Under the pieces are notes generated by a model that was given only the letters and a program-made list of their open reading frames with translations, was not told where the DNA came from and did no database searches. From the NCBI GenBank assembly GCA_030280995.1, contig JASXTE010000017.1, forward strand, positions 21,505,998 through 21,569,997: a DNA stretch of 64,000 bases. Reading direction: 5' to 3'. Of this stretch, positions 43,906-56,284 are shown piece by piece (the stretch's first letter is position 1; every line of letters begins with the position of its first letter). The position numbers were made by a program, and so were the translations under genes. This stretch comes from Hemileia vastatrix (Eukaryota; Basidiomycota; Pucciniomycetes; Pucciniales; Zaghouaniaceae).

Positions 43906-45850
43906 AGTTTTTCTCGGGTCTTGGCCAGGACTGAATTTTGTTAACTTTCTTCTTGGACATAATCCTACCCTCTCTACATACCACATGGCCTATTATTTCT
44001 AAGGCTGGCACACAACATGAAAATTTTGAACCTGAAATAGTTAAACCAGCCTCTTCAATTTGAAACAAGATTCTTTCTATAGTAATTGCAAACTCCCAAA
44101 TGAATTTGCGTATCCCGGGATTCTCTTCCAACACCTGGTTATCATTGTCGGTATTTGGTCCCTTAATTCATCCATCATCTATAAAGATTCCAGCATATTG
44201 TGGAATTTCATCTCGAAGGATCCAAGCCATCTGAGCTTGATAAACTGCAACTGAATTTTTTGCTCCTTGAGGTAATATTGTTAACTGTAAACGTCGTAGT
44301 GGTGTATCGAATGTAATGAGAGGCCTTGAGTCCGGATGTAACTCTCTCTCATCATATCCACCCATAATATCTCCCAAACCATAACACACTCTCCCTGCAA
44401 ACGCTTCGACAAAATCCTCAGCGCTAGGCAGTATCCCAGCATCCTTTATTGAAACCCTATTTAATTCCCTAAGATCATGAACAACTCTAAGCTTGCCATT
44501 TGGTTTCTTGATACAAAATACTGGACTAGAATAACTTGACGTTGATTGCTCATACAGTCCAGTGCGTATCCGTTCTCTGACAACTTCGATATAGGCTTCT
44601 TTTAATGCAGCCGGAATAGGAATCAGTTTCTGCTGCCACAGTTCATGACATACCACAGGAATCTTGTAAGGCTCCCCAAAGGAATGCTTCAACACACCCC
44701 TCTCCTCTTCTACAAAAGCAATGGCCTTCTCTCGCTTGACCATCACATCCAACAACAACTTCTTCTCTTCTCCAGACAACCAACCATCAGGTCCAAAATT
44801 AACAACACCCAGTCTCTCAAAAGTGATTCTTGACGTCTCAGAAAATTTAGGCGGATTCTTTACCAAGGGACTTTCATAAGGATTTCTTGATAACCTTGGT
44901 CTTCTCAAGGGTGGATTTAATTCGGCAGGTAGCGGTTCATTAATAGGTCAAACTTTTTTTGCTACTTTCTTATATTTGGCTGCGTCCACATCTAAATAAA
45001 CTTGAGGTAAAACATTCACTTTTGTATCGCCATTAAAAATTTCATCAAATGAATCTTCTTCATTGCCAGAATCGGAATAAGAAAAATTAGAAAAATATTT
45101 TATTTCATTTTTAAAATTTACCCTTTTCTCCTTTCCCTCGTCTAATTTATAAACATATTTTCAAACACCTTTGCTTCCCTTATCCAACAGTAAATCACCC
45201 GTATAGAAAGTTGGCAGTTTAACCTCTTGCTGGAGGACCTGAATTGAATTTTCACAAAAATTATTTTTTTGTGTTTTAATTATTCTGAGATTTTTAATTT
45301 GATTTTGATAAGATTTTTGCAGTTTACCCTCTTGCTGGAGGTCCATAATAGAAGGAGATACTTGCAGTTTAACCTCTTTCTGGAGGCCCGGAATAACATT
45401 TTCACATAAGTTATTTTTTTGTGTTTTACTTATACTGAGATTTTTAATCGGATTTTTATAAGATTTTTGCAGTTTACCCTCTTGCTGGAGGTCCGGAATA
45501 GAAGGTGATACTTGCAGTTTAACCTCTTGCTGGAGGCCATAAAACATACCCTTCCAACCTTTATCCAACCTAATTTGGCCCATTTTGCCTTTTTCAACAT
45601 TTTTAAATTTAATAGAAAAACAGGGTCAATCCAATAAACATATAGAAAAGGCCAAAACGTATTTGCACTCCAAAGTAATATTAACAGAAAATAATTGAGA
45701 ATCCACTTGAATTATCTTTAAGTGAGCTGACCTATTGCAATTCGAGATCTCATCCTGAGGAGAGATTACAACATTAGAGTGATCAGCCCCTGCTACCCCA
45801 AAAAATGAGGGCATCCATAATAATTTGAATCCTGAATAAATTGATGACAT
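43905..45850 (-). pseudogene. pol: Truncated pol of A3 (N-terminal region and RT only)
   Basis: It starts at MSSIYSGFKLL (45850), includes five motif-peptide copies in the N-terminal region (LQQEVKLQ, LQQEGKLQ), and covers RT up to NKIQSWPRP, where the deletion junction replaces the rest with 3' UTR sequence. Stops are present at about 45626, 45161, 44945 and 44165; the last lies just after FIDDG of the RT active site. RNase H and integrase are missing, so it cannot mobilise itself. Confidence 0.85.
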
Positions 45851-45905
45851 AACGATAAAAGAAAATTTCAGCCCAGTTTAGGTAGTTTATCCTCATTTGG
45901 AGAAA

Positions 45906-47110
45906 TTAAATTCTTGATATCCCCTGGAGATAATCCATAATTTTTCCCCAAGGGCTTATCCACTGATTCGATAAAACCCAAAAATAAATTCCCAGAATTT
46001 GTCCTATAAAAGGATATAAAAAATAAACTACCTTTTTCCAAAATATGAGTGCATCCACTTTATGCACCCTATTGTCCAATGGCACTACACTCTCTATTAG
46101 TGCAGGAAAAACCATATCCTCCATAAAAATCTCTTCCTGAGATTGAAACAAATCCACCATACATATACCAGATTCATAAACCATATCCACATCTGAATTG
46201 CAGACAGTCTCCGCTTTTGAAGACAAAACCTGAGGTAAATATTCCTCTAAATCAAATTTCAAATTATCCAAAACAAAATTATCCCCAACATCCAAATTTT
46301 CTTCATCAGTGACAATAATAACTTCATCTTCAGAAACCTCTTCTTTCAAAACAGAAGAGTCAACAAAAATAATATCTTCAGGCTGGACAAAATCTTCAGG
46401 AATGGCTGAATCCGGAATTTCATCAGTAACTAGTTCTTTTACACCATCCTCTTCTATGTCTTGAGCGACCTCAGTGTCTTCTCCAGAGTCCAAATCAACA
46501 GAGTTATGAGTATCCAGATGTTCTAAAATAGCCTTCTTTAGCACCTCCATACCAGGAATCCTAGTTTCTCCATCTGGGCAATCCTTCATTAAATTCGCAT
46601 TAATAAGCACCATCAAAACATCTTTCTTAACCTTTTCCCCCATAGCATCCCAAAAAACATACTTTGATGCATTATCATGAAATAAAATTTCATACTCCAA
46701 CAAATAATCCAGAACCACCTGAAATTCAACCATAAACTGATGATACTGATGCAGAGATGTTACACCACCTTTTGATTCCCATTTCCTAGCTATATCCTTT
46801 AGATCCTCCAATGAATAAACTTTTGGCCACCTTTTTTCCATTTCCATATTGAGCTATCCCAATCTTGACCTTTATAACCATCCATAGAAATAACCTCCTT
46901 TTCCACCTCTCTGTCCAAAATAAAGAACCTAATCTGCTTCACCATATCCAAAGGTAAAGCACCATCAATCGCAGCTGCAGTTTCATAGCTATGTAAAAAT
47001 CCTTCTAAATCATCTCCAGAAAACTTGGGCCCAACCCAAGATACAATCCTTACTGATTCCCTAACAGGTACACCAGCAGTCAACACAGCAGTTCCACTAG
47101 TAGAAGACAT
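45906..47110 (-). pseudogene. ORF1 of A3 (one frameshift)
   Basis: It has the same layout as A2 ORF1: gag-like N-terminus (MSSTSGTAVLTAGVPV at 47110), acidic middle and Trp-rich tail. A single-base deletion near 46855 (AGCTATCCC against AGCTTTCTCC in A2) shifts the frame. The downstream 313-codon part remains open. It has an eight-residue insertion relative to A2 (FVQPEDI region, near 46385), so the acidic region varies between copies while keeping its frame. Confidence 0.8.
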
Positions 47111-47268
47111 CCCAAAACATAAGAAAAGCATTAAAAAACGTTAAAATAACAAGCCTCTTGCAGGCCAATAACAAAAATCCAATTAGAGTTCCAGAGAATA
47201 AGCCTCTTGCAGGCTATTAACAAAGTCCTAGATCCAAGTAAGTCCTAGAAAAAGCTAGAGATTTCAAA

Positions 47269-47285
47269 CCCCATGTTGGGCGCCA
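47269..47285 (-). promoter_or_regulatory. Primer binding site of A3
   Basis: The minus strand reads TGGCGCCCAACATGGGG, the same as in A2, as expected because this leader came from A2 by crossover. Confidence 0.8.
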
Positions 47286-47289
47286 ACTA

Positions 47290-48437
47290 TGGTAAGGTAA
47301 ACTCTTACAGTCTCCTTGCTGTAAGCAGAATCCGGAGGAGATATGTGGATTTAGCTGAAAACCCCATCCTTCCAATAAAATAACAAAATGGGAATTCTAA
47401 ATCACTAAGCTAACCAATCTACTTGGATCTGATTGATAAAATAATGAAACTCTAAAATATTTAATGCTTATTGAGATTGAGATAAAAGTGGCTGTTGATA
47501 AAGAAATACTGAATACAACAATTAAGGTGTACCAGTGAAAGATCTGAAAAGATCGACTTTTATGTTTTTATAATATTTTTAATTTTTATGAGACAGCAAT
47601 AATCAAGTCCCAGTGATGAAGACCTTTCTAAAGATACCCTGTATGAAGTGTGATTTTAAATTGTTGAATTGTATTTCTAAAATGTTATGTAAAAAAATAA
47701 TAATGTTATAAGGGTATTACAAGTTATTTTAATTTGTTGAGTAATAAAAAATGAGACCGTGGTGGTCAATGATTAAGCTGAATGACGTGTCCCCCCCCTC
47801 AATTTCAAGTTTGAGAGTCGCTGAAGTATTCCTAGTCACGTGCCTAAGTTTTCCCCTCCAGAGCTCTTCCAGAGTCAATCCGGAGCCCGTACGGAGTCCG
47901 TACGGAGTCAAAGCGGAGTCTGTACGGAGTCCATATGGAGTCGAAACGGAGTCCGTCCGGACTTCCGGACTCAATTAGAACCTTAAAACTATAATAAAAA
48001 ATCTAGAAAAATTACACATAATAGAGCTACTTCTCCTTTACATACCAAAATAATTTTTTCGTAGTCTGCGCAGCTCTAATTACCCCGTGAAAATTCATCA
48101 AAGTTAAGTAATTTTTGAAAACGTAAATATTTTTATAAAACTTTAAAATTCATTTAAAAATATAAGAAAAATAGTAAAAATTCTGGGAAAATTTCCCAAG
48201 GTTCTTGAGTGACTTGACTTGATACTTATAAATTTTTCAGACCGTAAAAATAAGTTTTCTCCGTAAAATAAATTGTTTTTGTGTAGGCGTTTGCTCGTGA
48301 CCAATTTCTTCATATTTAAAACTCAAATAAATTAAATAAAACCCTTTTATATATAAAAAAATAATAACGCCAATCTTGCACGCCGTAATAACTCCATTTA
48401 AGTACTTAGGTGCCGTACTAAACTTTAGGCTACCACA
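47290..48437 (-). repeat. 5' LTR of A3 (A2-type, duplicated)
   Basis: It is nearly the same as 39394-40538, with small length differences in a C-run. It is followed by the duplicated 60-bp spacer. Confidence 0.87.
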
Positions 48438-48497
48438 ACGGCACATATCACAGGTACTACCCTGTATGTCTTAATCAAACCTACACACAGTTAATTA

Positions 48498-49593
48498 TGG
48501 TAAGGTAAACTCTTACAGTCACCTTGCTGTAAGCAGAATCCGGAGGAGATGTGTGGATTTAGCTGAAAACCCCGTCCTTCCAACAAAAATAACAAAGTAG
48601 GTGTTCTAAATCACTAAGCTAACCAGTCTAATTGGATCTGATTGATAAAAAAATAATGAAACTCTAAAATATTTAATGCTTATTGAGATTAAATGATCGT
48701 GGCTGTTGAGAAAAGAAATACTGATAACAACAATTAAGGTGTACCAGTGATAGATCTGTAAAGATTGACTTTTATGTTTTTATAATAATTTAAATTTTTA
48801 TGAGACAGCAAAAATCAAGTCCCAGTGAGGAAGACCTTTCTAAAGATACCCTGTATGAAGTGTGATTTAAATTGTTGAGTAGTATTTCTAAAATGTTATA
48901 TATAAAATATAAAGTTATAAGGGTATTACAAATTTATTTATTTTGTTGAGTAATAAAAAATGAGACCGTGGTGGTTAATGATTAAGCTGTATGATGTATC
49001 CCCCCCCCTCAATTTCGAGTTTGAGAGGCTCTTAAGTCTTCCTAGTCACGTGCCTAAGCTTTCCCCTCCAGAGCTCACCCAGAGTCGATCCGGAGCCCAT
49101 ACGGAGTCTGTATGGAGTCCAAACGGAGTCCGTACGGAGTCCAAGCGGACTCAATTAGAACCTTTAAAACTATAATACAAAATCTAGAAAAAGTACATAT
49201 GATAGAGCCACTTCCCCTTTACATTCCAAACTAATTTTCTTAGTCTGCGCAGCTCTAATCACCCTGTGAAAATTCATCAAAGTTAAATATTTTCTAAAAA
49301 CGAAAATATTTCTATAAAACTTTAAAATTCATTTAAAAATATAAGAAAAATAGTAAAAATTCAGGGAAAATTTCCCAAGGTTCTTGAGTGACTCCACTTG
49401 ATACTTATAAACTCTTCAGACCGTAAAATAAATTGTTTTTTGCGTAGACATTTGCTTTTAATCAATTTCTTCATATTAAAAACTCAAATAAATTAAATAA
49501 AACCCTTTTATAAAAAATAATAGCGCCAATCTTGCACACCATAATAACTCCATTTACATATTTAGGTGCCGTACTAAACTTTAGGCTACCACA
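48498..49593 (-). repeat. 3' LTR of A4
   Basis: It is near-identical to 40599-41694 at an offset of 7899 and is followed by the polypurine tract (49594-49607, reverse). Confidence 0.87.
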
Positions 49594-50257
49594 TCCTCCC
49601 TCCAATTGAGAATGTCCCCATTCTTATAACGTTGCATAAGTGGTTGAGCAATTCCAAAAGAATTATCTTTTCTAATAAAATAATTTGATAAACTTGTTTT
49701 AGCTGTTCTTCTTTTAATTCTTTATAATAAAAACGTTATTTCTTCTTCTCTGGCTTGATATAACATAAAATAAAATAAAATAAATCTTGTCATGATTCCA
49801 CTATGAGATCAAGGTTTGAATCCCTTCAGACTCCCATTAACCAGTCTTCCATCTTGTCACAGCATTGAGAGAGTGGATCTTCCTATGAGCCGAATACTCC
49901 TGATTCCAACCTCATAGGGCCCCCCACTGAGCCAAATTCTATGATTCCAATCTCGCCATAAGGTCCTCCAAGCTTCACACCAAAAATGGCCTAACAATGA
50001 GGCACTAAAAAAATCATTCCCTAAAATCCAACTACCATCCTAACTTCTGATTCCTTCATCACAATTTTCAAACTTTGCTATGCAGCAAACCCATAAAATA
50101 CTTTTGCCAGGCTTCCAATAATAATATTAACTTTAGACCATGTTAAAGCGCCACAAATTTCACCTAATTAACCATTATTCTTTCCTTAGCATCATCACCA
50201 CCTAAAATTTTAACCTCCTAAAGCTTATCAGCACCCAATTCCAGAAATAATTGAATA

Positions 50258-51090
50258 ACCAGTTTAGAGTCTTAGTGGACAGTGATAAATTAAAAGATTG
50301 AATTGAGTTTTCCAAACAAGATTGACATTCCAGTTTAAAGTCTTGGTGGACCAAACATATAATTGATTGCCAGTTTATGGTCTTGGTGGACCAAAGATTT
50401 TTTAGGTGCATAAATAACTTGATAAATTCCTAAATAAGGCCTAGGCTTGACCAAAGATTGAATAAATTTGATAATCCAGTTTAATGTCATAGTGGACCAA
50501 ACATTTGATCGACAAGTAATCCAGTATAAGGCCATAGTGGACCAATGAATGTTGAATTATCCTGCAGATATTGATTTTCCAGTTTAAAGGCATAGTGGAC
50601 TAAAACAATGAATGAACTACCAGTTTGAAGTCATGGTGGACCAAACATTTGATCGATAAGAAATCCAGTTTAAGGTCATGGTGGAACCAACAACTTGATA
50701 ATAGTCCAGTTTAGGGTCTTGGTGGACCTAACATTTGATAACACTCCAGTTTAAGGTCTTGGTGGACCTAACATTTGATTGATAAATAAAATATAAAAAA
50801 AAATCCGTCTCCAAAAATATCCATAAAATCTTGAATTATCCTTGAAATTCAGTTTAAAGTCTTGAAGGACTAACAGCTCCAATATAAAATCTTTAATGAC
50901 AGTCTTGAAAATTAGCCAGTTTAAAGTCTTGGAGGACTAACAGCTCCAAAATTCGTATAAAACCTCAAGTAAAGTCTTGAACAGTAGCCAGTTTAAAGTC
51001 TTGGAGGACTAAAAGCTCCAAAATACGTATAAAAAACCTTTAAGAATGTTTTGAACAGTAGCCAGTTTAAAGTCTTGGAGGACTAACAGG
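50258..51090 (-). repeat. Motif array of A4 (about 14 copies)
   Basis: It is near-identical to the A3 array at an offset of 7899. It lies between the Z-short remnant (49608-50257) and the AT-rich tract. Confidence 0.85.
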
Positions 51091-51804
51091 TGTCTTGAAG
51101 TAAAATCCCATAGGTATTGAGTTCCCCTAGACCCTGTTTCCTGTCTAAACTAAATGAATAAAACTAAAAAAGAATGAAAACTAAAAAAAATAAAACTGAG
51201 AAATATAATAATAATTTTGATTTAATTAATTAATTTTTTTTTATTTTAATTTATTATTTTATTTTTATTTATTTATTTTTATTTTTATTTTTATTTTTTT
51301 TTATTTTTATTTTTATTTTTATTATTATTATTTTTTTTTTTAATTTAAATTTTTTTTTTAATTTAAAGTAAAAGATTTTAGAAAAGATAGTTTTGAAATA
51401 AAAGTTAAAATTTAATTATAAAGAAAGATAAAAAAGGTAAAAATAATAATAAAACTTCAAAATAAAATTTTTAAAAGATGCCCCCCAGCCATTTGATGAG
51501 CCGTACCCTTGACATCATACCCACATCCAAGTGCAACTTGATGTGGTTACACAATTTTGGGAAATTGAAAAGAAAGAAAATAAATGAAAGTTTTTAGAAG
51601 ATAATTTATATAATGATGATCACTGGGTGGGCTCCCTCCAATTTATAAAAATGATTAGAGACCACCAGTGAGCATCACCTTTATAATAATTCATAATATA
51701 TATTAAAGAAAAGAAATCACAATCTAACATAAAAAAATCAAAAACAAAATAAAATAAAAAGAATCTTGAAACCGGTGTTGAGAACGGTGTCTCTTGATTT
51801 GTTC

Positions 51805-53750
51805 CAGTTTTTCTCGGGTCTTGGCCAGGACTGAATTTTGTTAACTTTCTTCTTGGACATAATCCTACCCTCTCTACATACCACATGGCCTATTATTTCT
51901 AAGGCTGGCACACAACATGAAAATTTTGAACCTGAAATAGTTAAACCAGCCTCTTCAATTTGAAACAAGATTCTTTCTATAGTAATTGCAAACTCCCAAA
52001 TGAATTTGCGTATCCCGGGATTCTCTTCCAACACCTGGTTATCATTGTCGGTATTTGGTCCCTTAATTCATCCATCATCTATAAAGATTCCAGCATATTG
52101 TGGAATTTCATCTCGAAGGATCCAAGCCATCTGAGCTTGATAAACTGCAACTGAATTTTTTGCTCCTTGAGGTAATATTGTTAACTGTAAACGTCGTAGT
52201 GGTGTATCGAATGTAATGAGAGGCCTTGAGTCCGGATGTAACTCTCTCTCATCATATCCACCCATAATATCTCCCAAACCATAACACACTCTCCCTGCAA
52301 ACGCTTCGACAAAATCCTCAGCGCTAGGCAGTATCCCAGCATCCTTTATTGAAACCCTATTTAATTCCCTAAGATCATGAACAACTCTAAGCTTGCCATT
52401 TGGTTTCTTGATACAAAATACTGGACTAGAATAACTTGACGTTGATTGCTCATACAGTCCAGTGCGTATCCGTTCTCTGACAACTTCGATATAGGCTTCT
52501 TTTAATGCAGCCGGAATAGGAATCAGTTTCTGCTGCCACAGTTCATGACATACCACAGGAATCTTGTAAGGCTCCCCAAAGGAATGCTTCAACACACCCC
52601 TCTCCTCTTCTACAAAAGCAATGGCCTTCTCTCGCTTGACCATCACATCCAACAACAACTTCTTCTCTTCTCCAGACAACCAACCATCAGGTCCAAAATT
52701 AACAACACCCAGTCTCTCAAAAGTGATTCTTGACGTCTCAGAAAATTTAGGCGGATTCTTTACCAAGGGACTTTCATAAGGATTTCTTGATAACCTTGGT
52801 CTTCTCAAGGGTGGATTTAATTCGGCAGGTAGCGGTTCATTAATAGGTCAAACTTTTTTTGCTACTTTCTTATATTTGGCTGCGTCCACATCTAAATAAA
52901 CTTGAGGTAAAACATTCACTTTTGTATCGCCATTAAAAATTTCATCAAATGAATCTTCTTCATTGCCAGAATCGGAATAAGAAAAATTAGAAAAATATTT
53001 TATTTCATTTTTAAAATTTACCCTTTTCTCCTTTCCCTCGTCTAATTTATAAACATATTTTCAAACACCTTTGCTTCCCTTATCCAACAGTAAATCACCC
53101 GTATAGAAAGTTGGCAGTTTAACCTCTTGCTGGAGGACCTGAATTGAATTTTCACAAAAATTATTTTTTTGTGTTTTAATTATTCTGAGATTTTTAATTT
53201 GATTTTGATAAGATTTTTGCAGTTTACCCTCTTGCTGGAGGTCCATAATAGAAGGAGATACTTGCAGTTTAACCTCTTTCTGGAGGCCCGGAATAACATT
53301 TTCACATAAGTTATTTTTTTGTGTTTTACTTATACTGAGATTTTTAATCGGATTTTTATAAGATTTTTGCAGTTTACCCTCTTGCTGGAGGTCCGGAATA
53401 GAAGGTGATACTTGCAGTTTAACCTCTTGCTGGAGGCCATAAAACATACCCTTCCAACCTTTATCCAACCTAATTTGGCCCATTTTGCCTTTTTCAACAT
53501 TTTTAAATTTAATAGAAAAACAGGGTCAATCCAATAAACATATAGAAAAGGCCAAAACGTATTTGCACTCCAAAGTAATATTAACAGAAAATAATTGAGA
53601 ATCCACTTGAATTATCTCCAAGTGAGCTGACCTATTGCAAGTCGAGATCTCATCCTGAGGAGAGATTACAACATTAGAGTGATCAGCCCCTGCTACCCCA
53701 AAAAATGAGGGCATCCATAATAATTTGAATCCTGAATAAATTGATGACAT
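51805..53750 (-). pseudogene. pol: Truncated pol of A4
   Basis: It has the same content, stops and deletion junction as A3 pol (43905-45850). Differences are scattered single bases, such as the SPQDEIS-T-CNRSAHLE segment against S-N-C...HLK in A3. Confidence 0.85.
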
Positions 53751-53805
53751 AACGATAAAAGAAAATTTCAGCCCAGTTTAGGTAGTTTATCCTCATTTGG
53801 AGAAA

Positions 53806-55010
53806 TTAAATTCTTGATATCCCCTGGAGATAATCCATAATTTTTCCCCAAGGGCTTATCCACTGATTCGATAAAACCCAAAAATAAATTCCCAGAATTT
53901 GTCCTATAAAAGGATATAAAAAATAAACTACCTTTTTCCAAAATATGAGTGCATCCACTTTATGCACCCTATTGTCCAATGGCACTACACTCTCTATTAG
54001 TGCAGGAAAAACCATATCCTCCATAAAAATCTCTTCCTGAGATTGAAACAAATCCACCATACATATACCAGATTCATAAACCATATCCACATCTGAATTG
54101 CAGACAGTCTCCGCTTTTGAAGACAAAACCTGAGGTAAATATTCCTCTAAATCAAATTCCAAATTATCCAAAACAAAATTATCCCCAACATCCAAATTTT
54201 CTTCATCAGTGACAATAATAACTTCATCTTCAGAAACCTCTTCTTTCAAAACAGAAGAGTCAACAAAAATAATATCTTCAGGCTGGACAAAATCTTCAGG
54301 AATGGCTGAATCCGGAATTTCATCAGTAACTAGTTCTTTTACACCATCCTCTTCTATGTCTTGAGCGACCTCAGTGTCTTCTCCAGAGTCCAAATCAACA
54401 GAGTTATGAGTATCCAGATGTTCTAAAATAGCCTTCTTTAGCACCTCCATACCAGGAATCCTAGTTTCTCCATCTGGGCAATCCTTCATTAAATTCGCAT
54501 TAATAAGCACCATCAAAACATCTTTCTTAACCTTTTCCCCCATAGCATCCCAAAAAACATACTTTGATGCATTATCATGAAATAAAATTTCATACTCCAA
54601 CAAATAATCCAGAACCACCTGAAATTCAACCATAAACTGATGATACTGATGCAGAGATGTTACACCACCTTTTGATTCCCATTTCCTAGCTATATCCTTT
54701 AGATCCTCCAATGAATAAACTTTTGGCCACCTTTTTTCCATTTCCATATTGAGCTATCCCAATCTTGACCTTTATAACCATCCATAGAAATAACCTCCTT
54801 TTCCACCTCTCTGTCCAAAATAAAGAACCTAATCTGCTTCACCATATCCAAAGGTAAAGCACCATCAATCGCAGCTGCAGTTTCATAGCTATGTAAAAAT
54901 CCTTCTAAATCATCTCCAGAAAACTTGGGCCCAACCCAAGATACAATCCTTACTGATTCCCTAACAGGTACACCAGCAGTCAACACAGCAGTTCCACTAG
55001 TAGAAGACAT
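53806..55010 (-). pseudogene. ORF1 of A4 (one frameshift)
   Basis: This is a copy of A3 ORF1 with the same single-base deletion. One visible difference is Glu (as in A2) where A3 has Lys in DNLEFDLEEY, so the A3 change arose after the duplication. Confidence 0.8.
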
Positions 55011-55170
55011 CCCAAAACATAAGAAAAGCATTAAAAAACGTTAAAATAACAAGCCTCTTGCAGGCCAATAACAAAAATCCAATTAGAGTTCCAGAGAATA
55101 AGCCTCTTGCAGGCTATTAACAAAGTCCTTGACCCAAAAAAAAGTCCTAGAAAAAGCTAGAGATTTAGAA

Positions 55171-55187
55171 CCCCACGTTGAACGCCA
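55171..55187 (-). promoter_or_regulatory. Decayed primer binding site of A4
   Basis: The minus strand reads TGGCGTTCAACGTGGGG, with two changes (CC to TT) in the centre relative to A5. It is probably a dead copy. Confidence 0.7.
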
Positions 55188-55191
55188 ACTA

Positions 55192-56284
55192 TGGTAAGGT
55201 AAACTCTTACAGTCTCCTTGCTGTAAGCAGAATCCGGAGGAGATGAGTGGATTTAGCTGAAAACCCCAACCTTCCAACAAAAATAACAAAGAAGGTGTTC
55301 TAAATCACTAAGCTAACCAGTCTACTTGGATCTGATTGATAAAAAAATAATGAAACTCTAAAATATTTAACGCTTATTGAGATTAAATGATCGTGGCTGT
55401 TGCGAAAAGAAATACTGATAACAACAATTAAGGTGTACCAGTGAAAGATCTGTAAAGATTGACTTTTATGTTTTTATAATAATTTAAATTTTTATGAGAC
55501 AGCAAAAATCAAGTCCCAGTGAGGAAGACCTTTCTAAAGATACCCTTTATGAAGTGTGAATTTAAATTGTTGAGTAGTATTTCTAAAATGTTATATATAA
55601 AATATAAAGTTATAAGGGTATTACAAATTTATTTAATTTGTTGAGTAATAAAAAATGAGACCGTGGTGGTTAATGATTAAGCTGTATGATGTAACCCCCC
55701 CCTCAATTTCGACTTTGAGAGGCTCTTAAGTATTCCTAGTAACGTGCCTAAGTTTTCCCTTCCAGAGCTCACCCAGAGTCAATCCGGAGCCCGTACGGAG
55801 TCCAAGCGGAGTCCAAGCGGACTCAATTAGAACCTTTAAAACTATATTAAAAAATATAGAAAAATTACACATGATAGAGCCACTTCCCTTTTACATTGCA
55901 AACTAATTTTCGTAGTCTGCGCAGCTCTAATCACCCTGTGAAAATTCATCAAAGTTAAATATTTTCTAAAAACGAAAATATTTCTATAAAACTTCAAAAT
56001 TCATTTAAAAATAAAAGAAAAATAGTAAAAATTCTGGGAAAATTTCCCAAGGCTGTTGAGTGACTCGACTTGATACTTATAAACTCTTCAGACCATAAAA
56101 TTAAGTTTTCTCTGTAAAATAAATTGTTTTTTGCATAGGCATTTGCTTTTAACCAATTTCTTCATATTGAAAACTTAAATAAATTAAATAAAACCCTTTT
56201 ATAAAAATTCATAGTGCCAATCTTGCACACCGTAATAACTCCATTTACGTATTTAGGTGCCGTACTAAACTTTAGGCTACCACA
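55192..56284 (-). repeat. 5' LTR of A4
   Basis: It is of the same subfamily as the 3' LTRs at 40599 and 48498. The U3 CCG/CGG units are reduced here (about 55785-55825). It ends GGCTACCACA, followed by Z-long sequence of B'. Confidence 0.86.

Larger units (their letters stand above)
40599..48437 (-). mobile_element. Deleted family A retrotransposon A3
   Basis: It has a 3' LTR at 40599-41694, a motif array, hairpins H3 and H2, a truncated pol (RT only), ORF1, a primer site and a 5' LTR (47290-48437). Two deletions are visible against A2 and A1: about 3.1 kb removing RNase H, integrase and H1 (junction near 43907), and about 0.7 kb removing nearly all of Z-short (junction near 41757). Its 3' LTR subfamily differs from its present 5' LTR. 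The latter is of A2 type, which shows that the element was put together by recombination between copies. Confidence 0.87.
39330..55128. repeat. Two tandem copies of a 7.9 kb unit (LTR-spacer-LTR-internal region)
   Basis: Positions 40338 and 48237, 41061 and 48960, 42303 and 50202, and 47131 and 55031 hold the same sequence at an offset of 7899-7900. The unit is A2 5' LTR, 60-bp spacer, A3 3' LTR and A3 internal region. Only scattered substitutions separate the copies (for example 46259 T and 54158 C, in a Lys/Glu codon difference of ORF1). The right boundary of copy 1 has leader sequence of A2 type after about 47228 (CCTAGATCC), whereas copy 2 has A3/A4 type at about 55128 (CCTTGACCC). This marks a crossover in the shared leader. 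Confidence 0.88.
48498..56284 (-). mobile_element. Deleted family A retrotransposon A4
   Basis: It is the second copy of the A3 unit and has the same two deletions. Its 5' LTR (55192-56284) and leader are the original A3-type ones. It abuts the Z-long gene of B' at 56285, so the ancestral A3/A4 element was inserted into that family B copy. Confidence 0.87.
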
